Below are positions 45,145-55,980 of a stretch of 64,000 bases of DNA, one piece after another. Numbering within the stretch: position 1 is the stretch's first letter; every line of letters starts with the position of its first letter. Origin of the DNA: Euglena gracilis (Eukaryota > Euglenida > Euglenophyceae > Euglenales). Below the pieces are notes generated by a model that saw only the letters and a list, made by a program, of their open reading frames with translations, was not told the origin of the DNA and did not search any database. Made by a program: the position numbers and the translations under genes. The stretch is taken from NCBI GenBank assembly GCA_039621445.1, contig CP154954.1, positions 12,456,716-12,520,715 of the forward strand, in the 5' to 3' direction.

Positions 45145-45701
45145 ACCTGACTTGGCTGGGGTCGGTTACCAAAGAGGGCAGGGGTGCCGTAACCCCCCCC
45201 GAATAGTGCCCCCCCCCCCCCGCGAATAGAAGCCCCCCTCGGTTTTCAACCAGTTTTCCGAATAGTGCCCCCCCCCCCCCGAACGGAAGCCTCTCAGTTG
45301 GGACGGCAAGGCAGGGGTTGAAGGCTGCAGCCATTGCTGCTTTGAACCTCAACAGTCCTTTGGCTTCTTCAGCCATTGGTTCAATGAGCAGTATTGTGGA
45401 AGCATCCAAATCGTCCACAAGTGTAACATTTTGCAGCAGATTTGACATGGCTGGAAAAGGACATATGGACCCCCTGGTTTCAGAATAGTGCCCCCCCCCC
45501 CCGAACAGAAGCCCCCCCCGGTTTTCGACCAGTTTTCCAAATAGCAGCCCCCGGGGGCTTCTATTCGGGGGGGTTATGGGGCTGCGTCTCGGCCGGGAGC
45601 TTCACTCTCGCGATGTTCATCAAGGTGGATGGGGCCCTGTTGACCGCTGCCTTGTCCGCCGCCGGCAACGTGACAGACGGCGTGATATTGGACCTACTCC
45701 G
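45145..45701 (+). CDS. Lectin/LamG-like exon split by a family B element
   Basis: Left part (45145-45191) reads LTWLGSVTKEGRGA; right part (45577-45701) reads WGCVSAGSFTLAMFIKVDG, then ALSAAGNVTDGVILDLL. Removing 45192-45574 and one TA joins ...GRGAV and WGC... in frame. The SFTLAMFIKVDG...GVILDL pattern resembles early beta strands of concanavalin A/LamG-like domains; later exons (47.7 kb) have WYRVGAVADADSHLLTFTAG, which fits the same fold. Weak homology, so the domain call is tentative. Confidence 0.52.
45192..45574. mobile_element. Family B TIR element inside a coding exon
   Basis: The left end ACCCCCCCCGAATAG and right end CTATTCGGGGGGGT are inverted, with TA duplicated at 45190-45191 and 45575-45576. 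Inside, an approximately 100-bp gaatagtgcccc...ttttccgaatag block is partly duplicated around a unique core (about 45290-45470) that holds a minus-strand open frame. Confidence 0.88.
45304..45448 (-). other. Minus-strand open frame inside the family B element
   Basis: Encodes MSNLLQNVTLVDDLDASTIL, then LIEPMAEEAKGLLRF and AAMAAAFNPCL. Composition is less GC3-rich than host exons. It could be captured host or transposon coding sequence. No family recognised. Confidence 0.3.
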
Positions 45702-45807
45702 GTGTGTGGCGCACAAATAGTCACAAATTAGTCACAAATAAAATCTTTCCCCACAACAGAAACACACACCCACACCCGTACCTGCACCCGCACTGGCCCT
45801 GGCGCGG

Positions 45808-46259
45808 TGTGGTACACAGCCTTCGTCGCCCGCTGGCAGTCCTACCTCCGCTCCTTGGTGGATCCATCCCTCTCGCTGGCGCCGGTCGCCTCACTGGACG
45901 CTGTGTCCGCCGCCCCCTGCCCGTCACCGCCTTCCCGAGAGAACCCGCCTCCCGCAGCCGCATCCTCCTCGCTCCCCGGGCATCCGCCAGTGCCGGCTCC
46001 GGTTCAGCAGCCCATGCCTGCCCCGGCGACCCCGCGGATCCCGCCTGCCCCATCCAGCTCCCCGACGCCAACCCCCCCGCCAGCACGGCCACGCCCCCCC
46101 CGGTCGTCCCTACACCACCCCAGCCGGGCACGGCGCCCCGCCCCTCCACCGATGGATCCCCGGCCCCTCAAACGGCAGTCCACCCTGACCGCCTGGATGC
46201 AGCCGCCCCGCGCCCGGTCGCCGCCCCACGGCTGGGCAACGGAGGGCCCTCCGACCTAG
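45808..46259 (+). CDS. Exon with long Pro-rich tail
   Basis: The GC3-richest frame encodes WYTAFVARWQSYLRSLVDPS and LSLAPVASLDAV, then a Pro/Ala/Ser-rich stretch (about 110 residues) to a stop at 46257-46259. Phase to the preceding exon is unresolved, so the end may be an unspliced read-through or a true C-terminus. Confidence 0.45.
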
Positions 46260-46815
46260 CCTCGGCGGGCGCGGGCGCGGGAATCACGGTGATGGCCATC
46301 AGCCACCGCCGTTGAGCCCATGCAGCGCCCGGTGATGGACGACTCCATCACCAACCGAACCCCCCCCCCCCGTACCTGCACCCGCACCCACACCCACACC
46401 CACACGCACCAACACACACATGCACACACCCTGCAACTGCAAATCTCTCCACAGACAGGGAAGGTCTGTTGTTGCCATAGATTCATTTAACACTGGTGAT
46501 GCCCTTCCCTGTGGAAACCTTAGGGGGGCGCTTTGAAAACAGCACATGGGTGGGTTTGGCCCAGGAAGAAGTGCCCCTTCCGTAGGGGTCACTATGCGAA
46601 TCTATGGTCGTTGGGAAATGAATAACTGCTGCGTAACAACACTCGCAGAAAAGGATTTCGCTGGATGTGAATTTGGATCACGCTGGATTCGGGTTTTTTT
46701 TGTTTGGAGAATGCTGCCGGCACTCTCCATCCCACAACCAAATCCTTTTGCGTCCCGGGAACCCTATCACCCTTCGGCCCCACCTGCTCACTCTCCACCC
46801 GCGCCCTGCGTCCAG

Positions 46816-47824
46816 GTTCCCCCCGGACTTCTGGAGCTGGTCCCTCCTCCATCGGCCGGCGTCGCAAATCCGGGGCAACAGCACCCCGTCCGTCGCGGTC
46901 GCCATGGTGCTCAACACGGTGAATGCTCAAACGGTGGTCAGTGCTCAAGGCGGCCCGGAAAACTCCTGCCTGTTGACTTTGAATTCTTTGCTCTCTCTTT
47001 GTTTGAGATTGGTACACAGATCTCATTCTTGTCCGTCCCCAATTGGCTGCAGGAATTATGTCTGCGGACCAATGGTCCAATGAGCAACGGGGAAAAAGGC
47101 GGACCAAGTTCAAGGTTTTTAAGTTTGCTTTTTGTGAATGTCTTTTTAAAAGGATAGCATTTAGCAGGTAATGTCTGTTCATCTGCCTATGGACCTCAAC
47201 AAAAGTCACCTGATTGGATGAAATTTCATTGTAGACCGTCTGAATGCCATCACTTATTTTGTGTCGCTCCTAGTCTCGTAGAATGTATTTACGTGAAATG
47301 TGCATATGAATGTATTGAATCAGATAGTTCGATGCCCCCTGGGGGTGGTATAAAGGTGTACACTTGATTGGCCACGGCACCCTGGGGGTGAGTGAGGCTA
47401 GGGTTAGGCCAGACCAAAACTCGGCCCTCATTCCCCCTGACTGCTCCCTCGCTGGGCCGGGCTGCCCAAAGACGTCAGATGGGCGGGAGAAAGAAAGGTG
47501 AAGGCCTGGCGGCAGTTATTAGACTGCGCCCGTCCGATAGAAGGAAAGGGAAGGAGAGAGGCCAATTGTAAGCCAGTTGTCATTTTGCCTTCATTAACCC
47601 CCAGAGTTCGGTGGCCAACCAAGTGTCCACTTGGATGCCCCCGGTGGGTGGCATCAAAAGGAACACCCACCATAATGTCACCTGTCGCAAATACCCCCTT
47701 ACTGATGTGGATCCTGACCCGCCTTGCCGTCGCCACTTTCGCCCTCCAACCGGATGTGTGGTATCGGGTCGGGGCTGTGGCGGACGCCGACTCGCATCTG
47801 CTGACATTTACTGCTGGCCAGAGG
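46816..47824 (+). CDS. Exons of a LamG/concanavalin-like region
   Basis: Exon 46816-46918 follows gcgtccag and encodes FPPDFWSWSLLHRPASQIRG, then NSTPSVAVAMVLNT (an NST sequon), ending at acg|GTGAAT. A second segment, about 47719-47824, encodes AVATFALQPDVWYRVGAVAD and ADSHLLTFTAGQR before gg|GTCGTC. DVWYRVGAVAD...LLTFTAGQ resembles the strand pair common in LamG/pentraxin-like lectin domains. The acceptor of the second segment is not found. Confidence 0.5.
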
Positions 47825-48299
47825 GTCGTCTCCCAACACTGGTGTGCATATATCGCTGTGCACTTGTGGTGTATTCTTGATCTTGTGAAACACCTAATGA
47901 CCTAACTTTTTTATATCTGGAATAATAAATGGAATAATAAATGAAAGAATAATGTCTGGAAATGTAATATTGTAAATGGAAATATATGGAAATATAATAG
48001 TTGGAAATATATTATTAGAAACGTGGACGTGCCTCCCTCCTCACAGTGGCACATTTCTGGGCGATGAAGTGGCTTTGTTTCTTTCTGCTTTTGGCGCAAT
48101 GCGTCATTCAAATACCCCTGTTTCAGTGGCACATCCCTTGAAGTTGCTGCCTTGTTGTAGTTTAATAAGGTTGACAATTGCACTGCACCTCTCCGAAAAA
48201 AAGCAAATATTTATGAAACATTCAACTTTCGTTGGTGTCCCCGGTTCATTTGAACCTTCACCGTGCATCAGCGACAGGCTTTGTTTTAACTCAGAAGGT

Positions 48300-48545
48300 C
48301 CCTCCCATCGGGCGAAAGGGAGGGGGGTGGGGGTGGGTGGGCGGGTGGGTCTGGGGCCGGACCCCACCCCCTCGTGGGGGTCCTGCGCCATACCGGGTAT
48401 TTTTCGGTGCGGAGCACAGATATTTTTGGGAAATGCCCTCAGACAGCCCAATTTTTGGGGGTCCCACCCGGGGGGGGGGGTCTTCGCCAGGCTGGGTCGG
48501 TGGGGGGACCCCAGAGGGTTATCAAAAGGAGCCTGATCAGCGAAG
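48300..48545. repeat. Dispersed repeat shared with 59136-59270
   Basis: Shared tttttgggaaatgccctcag, acagccc and gggtgg(t)ggg blocks followed by a poly-G and a ggttatcaaaagg/ggtttgaaaaatgg end. Unidentified. Confidence 0.7.
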
Positions 48546-48571
48546 TTTCCCCTCCTCGACCCCTGACACAG

Positions 48572-48724
48572 GTGGGCCAGCTCGGCCAACGCCTCCGTTG
48601 CCAACGCGTCCTTGCCGGTGGCTTGCCTTGACGCTGCAGCCACTGCCAACCGCTCCCTTGTGCTGCTGGGGGCGGCTGGGACAGCACAGCCTCGGCGGTC
48701 ACCTCTCTCCCGCTGCCGGCACAG
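48572..48724 (+). CDS. Probable exon with N-glycosylation sequons
   Basis: After a cacag acceptor the frame reads WASSANASVANASLPVACLD, then ANRSLVLLGAAGTAQP, with three N-X-S sites, ending at ag|GTGGAC. A competing minus-strand frame also lacks stops. The + reading is preferred because neighbours are + and sequon-rich. Confidence 0.4.
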
Positions 48725-48775
48725 GTGGACGATGTGACCAGGCACCCAAATCATACAATCGGAGAGCGCAGGTTG

Positions 48776-48870
48776 CACAATTTTTTCATTTTTTTTCATT
48801 TCATTTTATTTTCAATTTATTATTTTATGTTATTTATTATTTTATTTTATGTAATTTTTAATTATCAACA
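48776..48870. repeat. ATTTT-rich low-complexity tract
   Basis: Mostly attttatttt repeats downstream of the 48.6-kb exon. Confidence 0.85.
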
Positions 48871-49056
48871 CATGTTATGAAACATTTTTTCTAGGTAATA
48901 ATTCCTAAGGACTGAGGAATGAAGATTGACCAAATTTTCACGCAATCTGTATCCAGGAAATGCAAAAAAAAAAACGAACACTTTGAGTGTCTGCAGGTGT
49001 GACCGCCAGGACCTGGGAAACCCCCGTGTGCTTCCGTTTTGTTTGTCGCAGCAGCA

Positions 49057-49192
49057 GCCATTGGGTCGGTGGCCTGCCGGCGATGGTTCTGCCCCACGCC
49101 ATCCCTTCCTTTCAGCTGATGGCGCCCCGGACGGTCCCCTGTGCAGGGCAGCCGGGACTGGGCTGTTGCACAGGGGACAACTTGCCATCGGG
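49057..49192 (+). CDS. Probable exon, frame uncertain
   Basis: Two open frames compete: the GC3-richer one reads HWVGGLPAMVLPHAIPSFQL, then GLGCCTGDNLPS; the other reads GDGSAPRHPFLSADGAPDG, then HRGQLAIG. The first ends in phase 1, matching the next exon at 49774. Part of the secreted-protein exon series. Confidence 0.42.
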
Positions 49193-49773
49193 TTAGTGCG
49201 TCGCCGTGCCTTTTTCAGCAGTCCATGCTTTCCCTAAACCCTCAAGTTCTGGGACTCACGGCAGGCTTGCCGCCATACAAATCTGATTTTCTGATGAAAT
49301 AGTCAAGTTTACAGGTTAACTGCACCGTAATAATGCGCTGACGGTGCCCATCCAATGTTTTTTGTTACCGTTAACTCTATTTAATCCAATGCAATTTTCA
49401 ATAAATTGCACTAACAGAACTATTGTGTGGGAAGAAGGGATTGTGAATGTTGGCTGAAGGCTACGCACGACTGCAGGGCAGAGGACCACCAGGAGGATGG
49501 CAGGCAAGGGCTTAGTTTTGTTCCCATTTAGAGTGAGACGGACAAAAGTCAACCCCTGGCCATGGGACGCCACAGTGGCAGAGCTCTTCAATGCCCAGGC
49601 TTTTCCTCCCCCGCCAAGGATTTTGTGCACTTTTTTAAGTTCACTGTTTTTTTATTATTGATGACGTGTCTTCGATATGAAGTTGAAGTTTTTTTGTTTC
49701 TTTCAAATCTATTATTTTTTTTATATAATGACGAGATTCAGAATTCTGGGTGCCAAGATGTGAATGGAGCAAG

Positions 49774-49937
49774 TGCTTGTCGATGCCTCTTGCAACCTCC
49801 GCGCCGCCGGCCAACAGGCACCGCCGTACGCCTGCCTCGCCACACCGGCCGGCCCCTGCCCGCTGTCCATCCCCAGCGGCACGATGCTCGAGAGCGAGGC
49901 GGTAGTCCAAGTCACACCCAGCACAAACGGCAGCGTG
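49774..49937 (+). CDS. Cys-rich exon of the secreted protein
   Basis: GC3-rich frame: LVDASCNLRAAGQQAPPYAC, LATPAGPCPLSIPSGTML, ESEAVVQVTPSTNGSV, ending at gtg|GTATGC. Acceptor is gcaag in phase 1. Three cysteines and an NGS sequon. No family recognised. Confidence 0.6.
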
Positions 49938-50292
49938 GTATGCCCTTCCTCAGCGGGGGGGGGGGTGTGAATGAGTGTGTGAGAGAGAGAAATGAGTGAG
50001 TGAGTGTGTGTGTGTGTGTGTGCAAACGTTTGGATGTATTTGGGAGTGTTTTTATCACGAGGTTGTGCCATCGGCATGGCATTCAGTGGGTGTGTGGGGG
50101 AGGGTACGAGCACCCCTGAGGAGGGGGGTCTGGCCCAGGAGCCAATTTTTTTCCTCTGTCTTTTTTCTGTGTCGAAATGTGGTTTTTTAAAATGATGTTT
50201 GTGATTTTTCAAAAAAGATTGTTAACAGCGCAATTTCGATGCCTTTTGAATTTCAAAAAAAACATATCCCGGTGTTTTTATTCTCTTTCAGT

Positions 50293-50610
50293 CAGGGGTT
50301 TTCTTAAGCCGGAGGGTACCCTATCCCCCCGGGGGGGGGGTCCAGCCAGCCAGCAGCTCAAATCCAGCCAGCAGCCCAAATTCGGGATGGGAGCCCCCCC
50401 GGAGGGGGGGGTCGAGTGGAATAAAGTTGGGTCCAGCCCAGCCGGAGGCCGGGCCAGCCGGCCACAGGCTGGCCAGCCAATTTGTTTTTCGCCGACCCAG
50501 CCCAGCCCTATCCCCCGGGGGGGGGGGTCCAGCCAGCAGCTCGTTTCCAGCCAGCAGCCTTTTTGCCAGCCGGAGGCTGGACCCCCCCGGCGTCCTTAAG
50601 AAAACCCCTG
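50293..50610. mobile_element. Family A TIR element, 318 bp, in a splice-acceptor-like site
   Basis: Perfect 16-bp TIRs CAGGGGTTTTCTTAAG with a perfect 8-bp TSD CTTTCAGT (50285-50292 and 50611-50618). The target tattctctttcag looks like a 3' splice site, so insertion duplicated a possible acceptor. The interior has repeated agccagcagc/ccagccggaggc blocks also found at 17230-17345. Confidence 0.93.
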
Positions 50611-50888
50611 CTTTCAGTCGGAGGGTTGGGCAGGGGAGGGGGATCCTCAATATCGCTTTGTTCCTTGGCATCTGTTTCCAAGCGATGTGTGCCCCACTGC
50701 CGCCGTCCCCAAAATAGACGTCTCGGGTGGAGCTTTGCATTCCTTTTTTTCGCTTTTTCTCACGGTCTTCTTCCTCCGTCTGGTTCTTCCGAATAAAAAA
50801 GTACACCCAGATAAACCCCAAGATATTTTCATCACCCCAATTTCCCCACACCTTCAAGATGGTTTGGCAGGAACTCCAAACGGAAGGA

Positions 50889-50964
50889 CATTGAAAACAC
50901 CATCCTTATGATTGGTTCGCCGCCCTTAAACTGAGGACCAATCATAAGGATGGTGTTTTCAATG
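50889..50964. other. Perfect 28-bp inverted repeat with 20-bp loop
   Basis: The arms at 50889-50916 and 50937-50964 are exact reverse complements (starting CATTGAAAACACCATCC). Not coding by codon bias. Could be a snapback insertion, a small foldback element or an RNA hairpin. Confidence 0.96.
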
Positions 50965-51770
50965 AGGTTTATGCTGCACACAACCAATGGAAATTTCCTG
51001 GAAGAGATATATGTGGCATTTTGGCATTTTGGCATTTCAGCACCAGTTCACAAAGGATGAAGGAAATCACAGGTGCCATGCACTACGAGAGCAGGGTTCG
51101 AACAATAGCCGGGAGTGTAGTGTCGGTCCACTACAGGAGCACCCGCTCTGGGAAATGGCAGTAGTTTCATGCGGGACACATTTGTTTTTCAATTCTGATT
51201 GATTGCCTCATTGACTGACTGAATGACTGACTGACTGATGGATTCGTGTGGTCTGGTCTGGCAGTACTCTGCATTCAACATTCATCTTGCATTCTCTTTT
51301 GTCCTCCGTCATACAATGCTGGCCGGCAGCTGTTATCATTGCCTTTCGTCAGGTCCAGTTGACTTGCAGCTGCATTGGCTACCTGCCCAGGGAGGTTTAT
51401 GAGCATCGCTTCCGATACATTTTGCTTTGCCGTTTGTGCGATGCTGCTGAGCTGCTTTCGTAAACCCGGCTATGTTTTCCAAGTCCTTCATGAGAGTGAA
51501 TCACCCAGTGCATGTTGGGCATCTCTTACCGGGACATTCGTGAGTACGATCCTAATTTCATCCTTGCGTGACCGGTGTGTGTGTTTTTTTTCTTCAAACG
51601 AGAAGCAAGCTGGGCCAACGAACCCCACTGTATTATCATTTCCTTTGAGTGCAGTGCCCTCCACCCCCCTTTTTCCCCCCCCCGAATTTCCCCCCCCCTT
51701 TGTCCCCCCCCTTTATGCCCGAAAAAAGCTGCGGTGGGCAATCAGGGAGGTTCAGTCGAGTCACCCAGTC

Positions 51771-51777
51771 AGCCAGC

Positions 51778-51830
<53 letters not shown>

Positions 51831-51906
51831 TGCCAGCCAGCCTGCCAGCCAGCCTGCCAGCCAGCCTGCCAGCCAGCCAGCCAGTCAGCCAGCCTGCCAG
51901 CCAGCG
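51771..51906. repeat. (CCAG)n / CCTGCCAG minisatellite
   Basis: Tandem CCAG units with regularly spaced CCTG variants. It yields spurious Ser/Pro/Ala/Gln- and Trp/Leu/Ala/Gly-repeat frames. Confidence 0.97.
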
Positions 51907-51975
51907 TGGCCATCCCTGCGGAAAATCCCCCCCTCCGGACTGCACAGTGACTCACTACTCCCTCGCCTCCCTAGC

Positions 51976-52124
51976 CCCCTCCCGGACGTTGGCCAACCAG
52001 TCTTGCGTGGTCCTCGGCCTGCAGGCGGTCCGCCTCACGTCGGCCGTGGCGGGGGGCCACCTCTGCAAAGTGCGGGTTGCAGCCAGTGGAACCATCTGCG
52101 CCGCCAGCTACTGCCCACGATTCT
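51976..52124 (+). CDS. Cys-rich exon of the secreted protein
   Basis: GC3-rich frame: SRTLANQSCVVLGLQAVRLT, SAVAGGHLCKVRVAASGT, ICAASYCPRF, ending at ttct|GTGAGC, a strong donor. Four cysteines and an NQS sequon. Family unknown. Confidence 0.6.
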
Positions 52125-52529
52125 GTGAGCACAGTGTTTGTCCGTCTCGGGTATTGCGGAAGAGTTCGGGTTGTTGTGGGACATGCGGACCCCCCGGGGC
52201 CAGCTAGCCAGCTGACTGGATCGTTGGAGAGGGGTTCAAAATGTTGCAACCTGTGATTGCACCCTTACATTTCCCAGAAAAACAACACCTGACACACCAG
52301 GGAGTATACAGCAACATTGCCGTCGCCCGGACTTAACCATATCCGATACTGGCCAACCAGCGATTTGATAGTTTGCCAGTTTCCCGGGGCGAGAAAAGGT
52401 CCACATGCCCCGGGTTCCCTCGGCATGTTTCCTGCTATTGCAGAGCTCCGGTGTGGTGTGGATCAGCCCCAAGCGCACAACAAAGTGCTTCCGAAACGGC
52501 CAAGTTTTGTGAATGCCCCCCCCCCCCAG

Positions 52530-52732
52530 CGGTGCCACAGGGTTGTGGCGGAGGGTCCGGCCGCTGGCCCCTCCCGTCCAGTCCAAGTGGATCTCACCCG
52601 TCCCCGGCACCCCGCTGGCCAACGGAGCGGCCGTACCGCTGCGGGTCACGGATTACGCGTACCCCGGGGTGGACGGGTACACCACCGAGGTGACAGCGGC
52701 CCTGCGGGTATTGTACCGGCTCGTGCCCCAAG
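52530..52732 (+). CDS. Exon of the secreted protein
   Basis: After a C12-AG acceptor the >90% GC3 frame reads LWRRVRPLAPPVQSKWISPV, AAVPLRVTDYAYPGVDGYTT, EVTAALRVLYRLVPQ, ending caag|GTGTGG. Beta-rich composition. No domain recognised. Confidence 0.6.
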
Positions 52733-52989
52733 GTGTGGCGGTGAGTTCCGCACAGCGCGCCACACAGTGCGCCTCGCGGGGGGGGGGGGGTCCGGCTGGA
52801 CAGCCGCCACCAGGATCGTTCCCCGACTTGTGGAATGGGGATTTGAGATCCCGCTCTGTGCCTCCCGAACATTTTGGCCATTTTGCTTGGTGCCCACTTG
52901 GCCCCCTGCCCCATCGCCAACTTGGCTGAAGCCAGCCACCGAGGGGGGCAGGCCCCCCAAGTTGCATAGCGTCCTCCAAGGAGCTTGGT

Positions 52990-53125
52990 GAGAGTGTCTT
53001 TTATTAAAATTATTGAAATTTATTAATTATGAATTAATTATTAATTTATTTTTATTTATTGATTATTTATTATAATTAACTATTAACTATTAATTATTAA
53101 TAATTAAAATTATTAAAATTAAAAC
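52990..53125. repeat. AT-rich tract
   Basis: ttattaatt/attaaaatt-rich sequence between exons. Nothing else seen. Confidence 0.85.
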
Positions 53126-53296
53126 AGTTTAATATCAAGTCACGCCCTCTCCCACGTCTTGTCTACCCTGACGTGGTCCAGAATCATTCATTGGTGCATG
53201 TTTTTTGTCCATTACCTCAACCCTTTTTGTAGTTCTCCTGGAGCAATTGGGCACACAATAAGGAGCATCCATTTTCATACACGTCCACTTTTACGG

Positions 53297-53393
53297 GCCA
53301 CCTCCCCAAGCCCTACTGCGAGCCCCACAACCTCTGCGGTGTGGTGATTGTGGTGATGTTACACCCTGGCACGGCACCGCCCTGCTCAGCAGG
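53297..53393 (+). CDS. Probable exon, secreted protein series
   Basis: Frame with HLPKPYCEPHNLCGVVIVVM, then LHPGTAPPCSA; two Cys pairs. No AG acceptor is visible immediately upstream. Borders approximate. Confidence 0.42.
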
Positions 53394-53710
53394 GCCCCAG
53401 CCAGCTCTGCCGCCAGGCACTCTGCAAACTTGAGGCTGGACCTTTGAGAGCAATCTGTTTCAATTTTTATTATTATTTTTGTTTCATTTTATTTTTTTTT
53501 CAATTTGTGACTCCTCCGAAAATGCCGCTTCAGCCTTTCAACGCCCGCCCTCGAAAGGGGGGGAGCGGTCCATACTGGGGCAATCTTCGAACCTATGTTT
53601 GGACGACAGGTGTTGGCGACCCCCGTTGACGCTGGCTGTGCATGCCGTGACTCGGCCACAGTGACAAATGACACTTTGGCCCCATGACAAGCTCCACACC
53701 CCCGCTTCAG

Positions 53711-54309
53711 GTGGCAGCCCCAGCACTGCGTACACCACCCTCGCTCCCGTCGTGGCCGCCGGCGACGTGGTGTCCATCCGGCCTGCGCCGCCCCGAATTT
53801 CCAACGAGATCGACCTATTAAATGTTCCGATGGAGACATTCCCGTCGAACTTGAAATCTGGCTGTTCATCACAAGGTTGACGCACGGAAGCAACTTTGGC
53901 CAATCTTTTGCACCCGTTTCATGAACAAGACATCGCAGTGTTTGCACAAGCGAACAATTTTCTCCTTCCTAACAGGGGCGACCCAGCCCCCAGGTGCAGG
54001 CGGAGGGCTATTTCCTGCCGAGCGTTCCCTTCGAGGCGCAGTACCCCTGCAACGGCTCTTGTTCCGCTCAGGGCCCCTCACACTTTCTGGGTTTTCACCC
54101 GGAAGATCAAGCGTATGTATGGTTCCAGGGCAACTCACCAGTGAATTTGATTTTCACCATACACCCCTGATGGGAAGTTGTCATCCCGGAGAATCTGTCA
54201 GGGTCCCTACTGGCCGACGTGTCTCGTGACATTTTCCGGAGGGGGTGTATATACCGATACGGAGCGCGCCTGCCACTGCCGCTCAGCCGTCGGCGTCTGC
54301 GCCGACTGA
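53711..54309 (+). CDS. Exons 53711-53766, 53994-54161 and 54250-54309
   Basis: The first exon (after cttcag) reads GSPSTAYTTLAPVVAAGD and ends gac|GTGGTG in phase 0. The second, after cccag, reads VQAEGYFLPSVPFEAQYPCN, GSCSAQGPSHFLGFHPEDQA and YVWFQGNSPVNLIFTI. A short family B element follows; removing it at its TA site continues in the GC3-rich frame YTDTERACHCRSAVGVCAD to a TGA at 54307-54309. An alternative restart leads into the frame DVALVGIVCGVPGPDHFGAG. Cys-rich, probably extracellular; may be the C-terminus. Confidence 0.52.
53809..53947 (-). pseudogene. Ty3/Gypsy-type integrase fragment (relic)
   Basis: The minus strand encodes LRCLVHETGAKDWPKLLP, then NSQISSSTGMSPSEHLIGR, matching the WP.LLP...N...SSTG.SP...L.GR signature at the C-terminal side of the integrase core in LTR retrotransposons. 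Only about 46 residues remain. It lies in the intron between + exons 53711-53766 and 53994-54161. No LTRs were found. Confidence 0.68.
54162..54247. mobile_element. Short family B element at an exon boundary
   Basis: The left end CACCCCTGATGGGAAGTTGT and right end ACATTTTCCGGAGGGGGTG are imperfect inverted repeats, with TA at 54160-54161 and 54248-54249. The interior (ctgtcagggtccctactggcc) is shared with the element at 56374-56675. It is 86 bp, the smallest member. Confidence 0.68.
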
Positions 54310-55980
54310 CGTCGCCCTGGTCGGCATCGTCTGTGGGGTGCCCGGGCCGGATCATTTCGGTGCGGGTGACACTTTGGGCAGAATGGAGGGTGCCGTGGTG
54401 AGGAAGTTGACAGCCATCCCTGCGCGATGCCACACACTGCCCTGCCTTCCACGCCCAGCTGGAAAACAGTTGCAGAGCTGTGTTTTTGCCATGTCAAAAT
54501 CAGTGTTCAGGCCCTTCGCCGCAGCTGCCATCTGGACAGCACCTTCAGGGACTGCTGGGACAATAGAACTATATGCAATTTTGCCAAACCTTTTGAAATG
54601 CCCATCATTGACACTTCTTTTTGTTTTATAATTTTTTTTCTTTTTAAAATTTCAGAACAGTAAAAAAAAAAAGGGTAAACCCCATTTCAACCTCCGCGGC
54701 GCCGGAGGAATCCAGAACTTCCCTGGTGGGGGGGCCTGCCACGCCAAATGGCTGCTTTCTGACCCAGATGGCGTCAGCCAGTTTTGCTCAGGACGGAGGG
54801 GCTGTTCACTGGTGGGTTTTGGTGTTGCAACCCTGCCCCTACCCCCCCCCCCGCTCCAGATCCCCACCGTCTCCAGTGGGTGGGTTGCTGTTGCTGGGGA
54901 TCACGTTCATGGTGTGGTACTTTGGCTGCACACCGGCGGATGAGCATCATGTTCAGGGCGACGAGCCTTCAGTCGCTTCTGTGCCGGCCAACTGTCACTC
55001 CCCGGGGTATGTCGCTGTGGTTCACCGAAGCTCGTACTTGATGAACGTAATGAATAAACGTAATGAACGAACCTCGAAGTTCCGTCATTGTCTTTCTGCC
55101 AATTCTGACAATTATGTGTGCATCAATGAGTCAGAGAAGGGAGGTAAAATGGTTTTTTTCCCTCCCTTGTATCGACATGTCTTGTCTTTAGCACACCTGC
55201 CATTTCAACGCCATTTTCAGCACACCCAAAACGTTTTGGCCAATACCACGTCAACCGCTCAGAATCACACTATCTCCGTACTTTGGCATGTCAAGGCAAG
55301 GGAGGCAGGGTGGTCCCACCTCCAGGTACCACCCGCTCATGATGTTGCAAACGTTGTCACACTCCTCGTTCGCGTCGATTTCCCCCCGCGACAAAAAAAA
55401 GTGCTCGGATCTTCGTTTGACCGACCAAAAACCAGAGGTGCAGAAGCTGGGTCCCCTCTTGGGCACAAATTGGGCTCAAATTGGGCACAGAAAGGGAAAT
55501 GAATGGGTGAAAAAAGGAAATGAAGAACAAAGAAGAACTTTCAGGAATGAACAAATTGGCGTTCGAGTTTTGGTTGTCCGACCCCCCATTCTGCAGGTCA
55601 TCCGCCGAGGCCCCCAGCCCCTCCGCCACCGACACGGTGCACACATGGCTCAGTCTGGCAGTGTCCACGCTGTCTTTTTGGGGGCGAAGGCAGCTGGGTT
55701 CAAGCAGGCAGTGCTGAGACTCAGCATTGACATTGTTGCTGTTGTTTGGAGGGGAGTTTGCTTCCAGTAGCCTGACCAGACCAGGCAGACGCATGACTGT
55801 ATGGGAATCCCCCACCCTGTGGTTGGTGCGTGGGATTAGGTCGACCCCCTCCCACCCCAAGCCTTGGGTCAGCGGGGGGGGGGGTCCGACCTCCACCAGC
55901 CCTTACCGTATTTCCAGGGGTGTATTTCCAGGAAAATTTTATTTCGTCGCTTTCGGCGCAAAGAACTTTTTTTTGTGCAC
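54310..55980. other. Interval with weak coding candidates
   Basis: 54310-54400 contains VALVGIVCGVPGPDHFGAGD in a GC3-rich frame. 54715-54780 contains NFPGGGACHAKWLLSDPDG. 55605-55740 has an open frame VIRRGPQPLRHRHGAHMAQ. None has two clear splice sites and matching phases, so I do not call exons. Confidence 0.35.

Noticed and set aside
51060-51140. tRNA-like segment with GGGTTCGAAC
   Set aside because: The T-arm stem does not pair on either strand and no acceptor or anticodon arm can be drawn.
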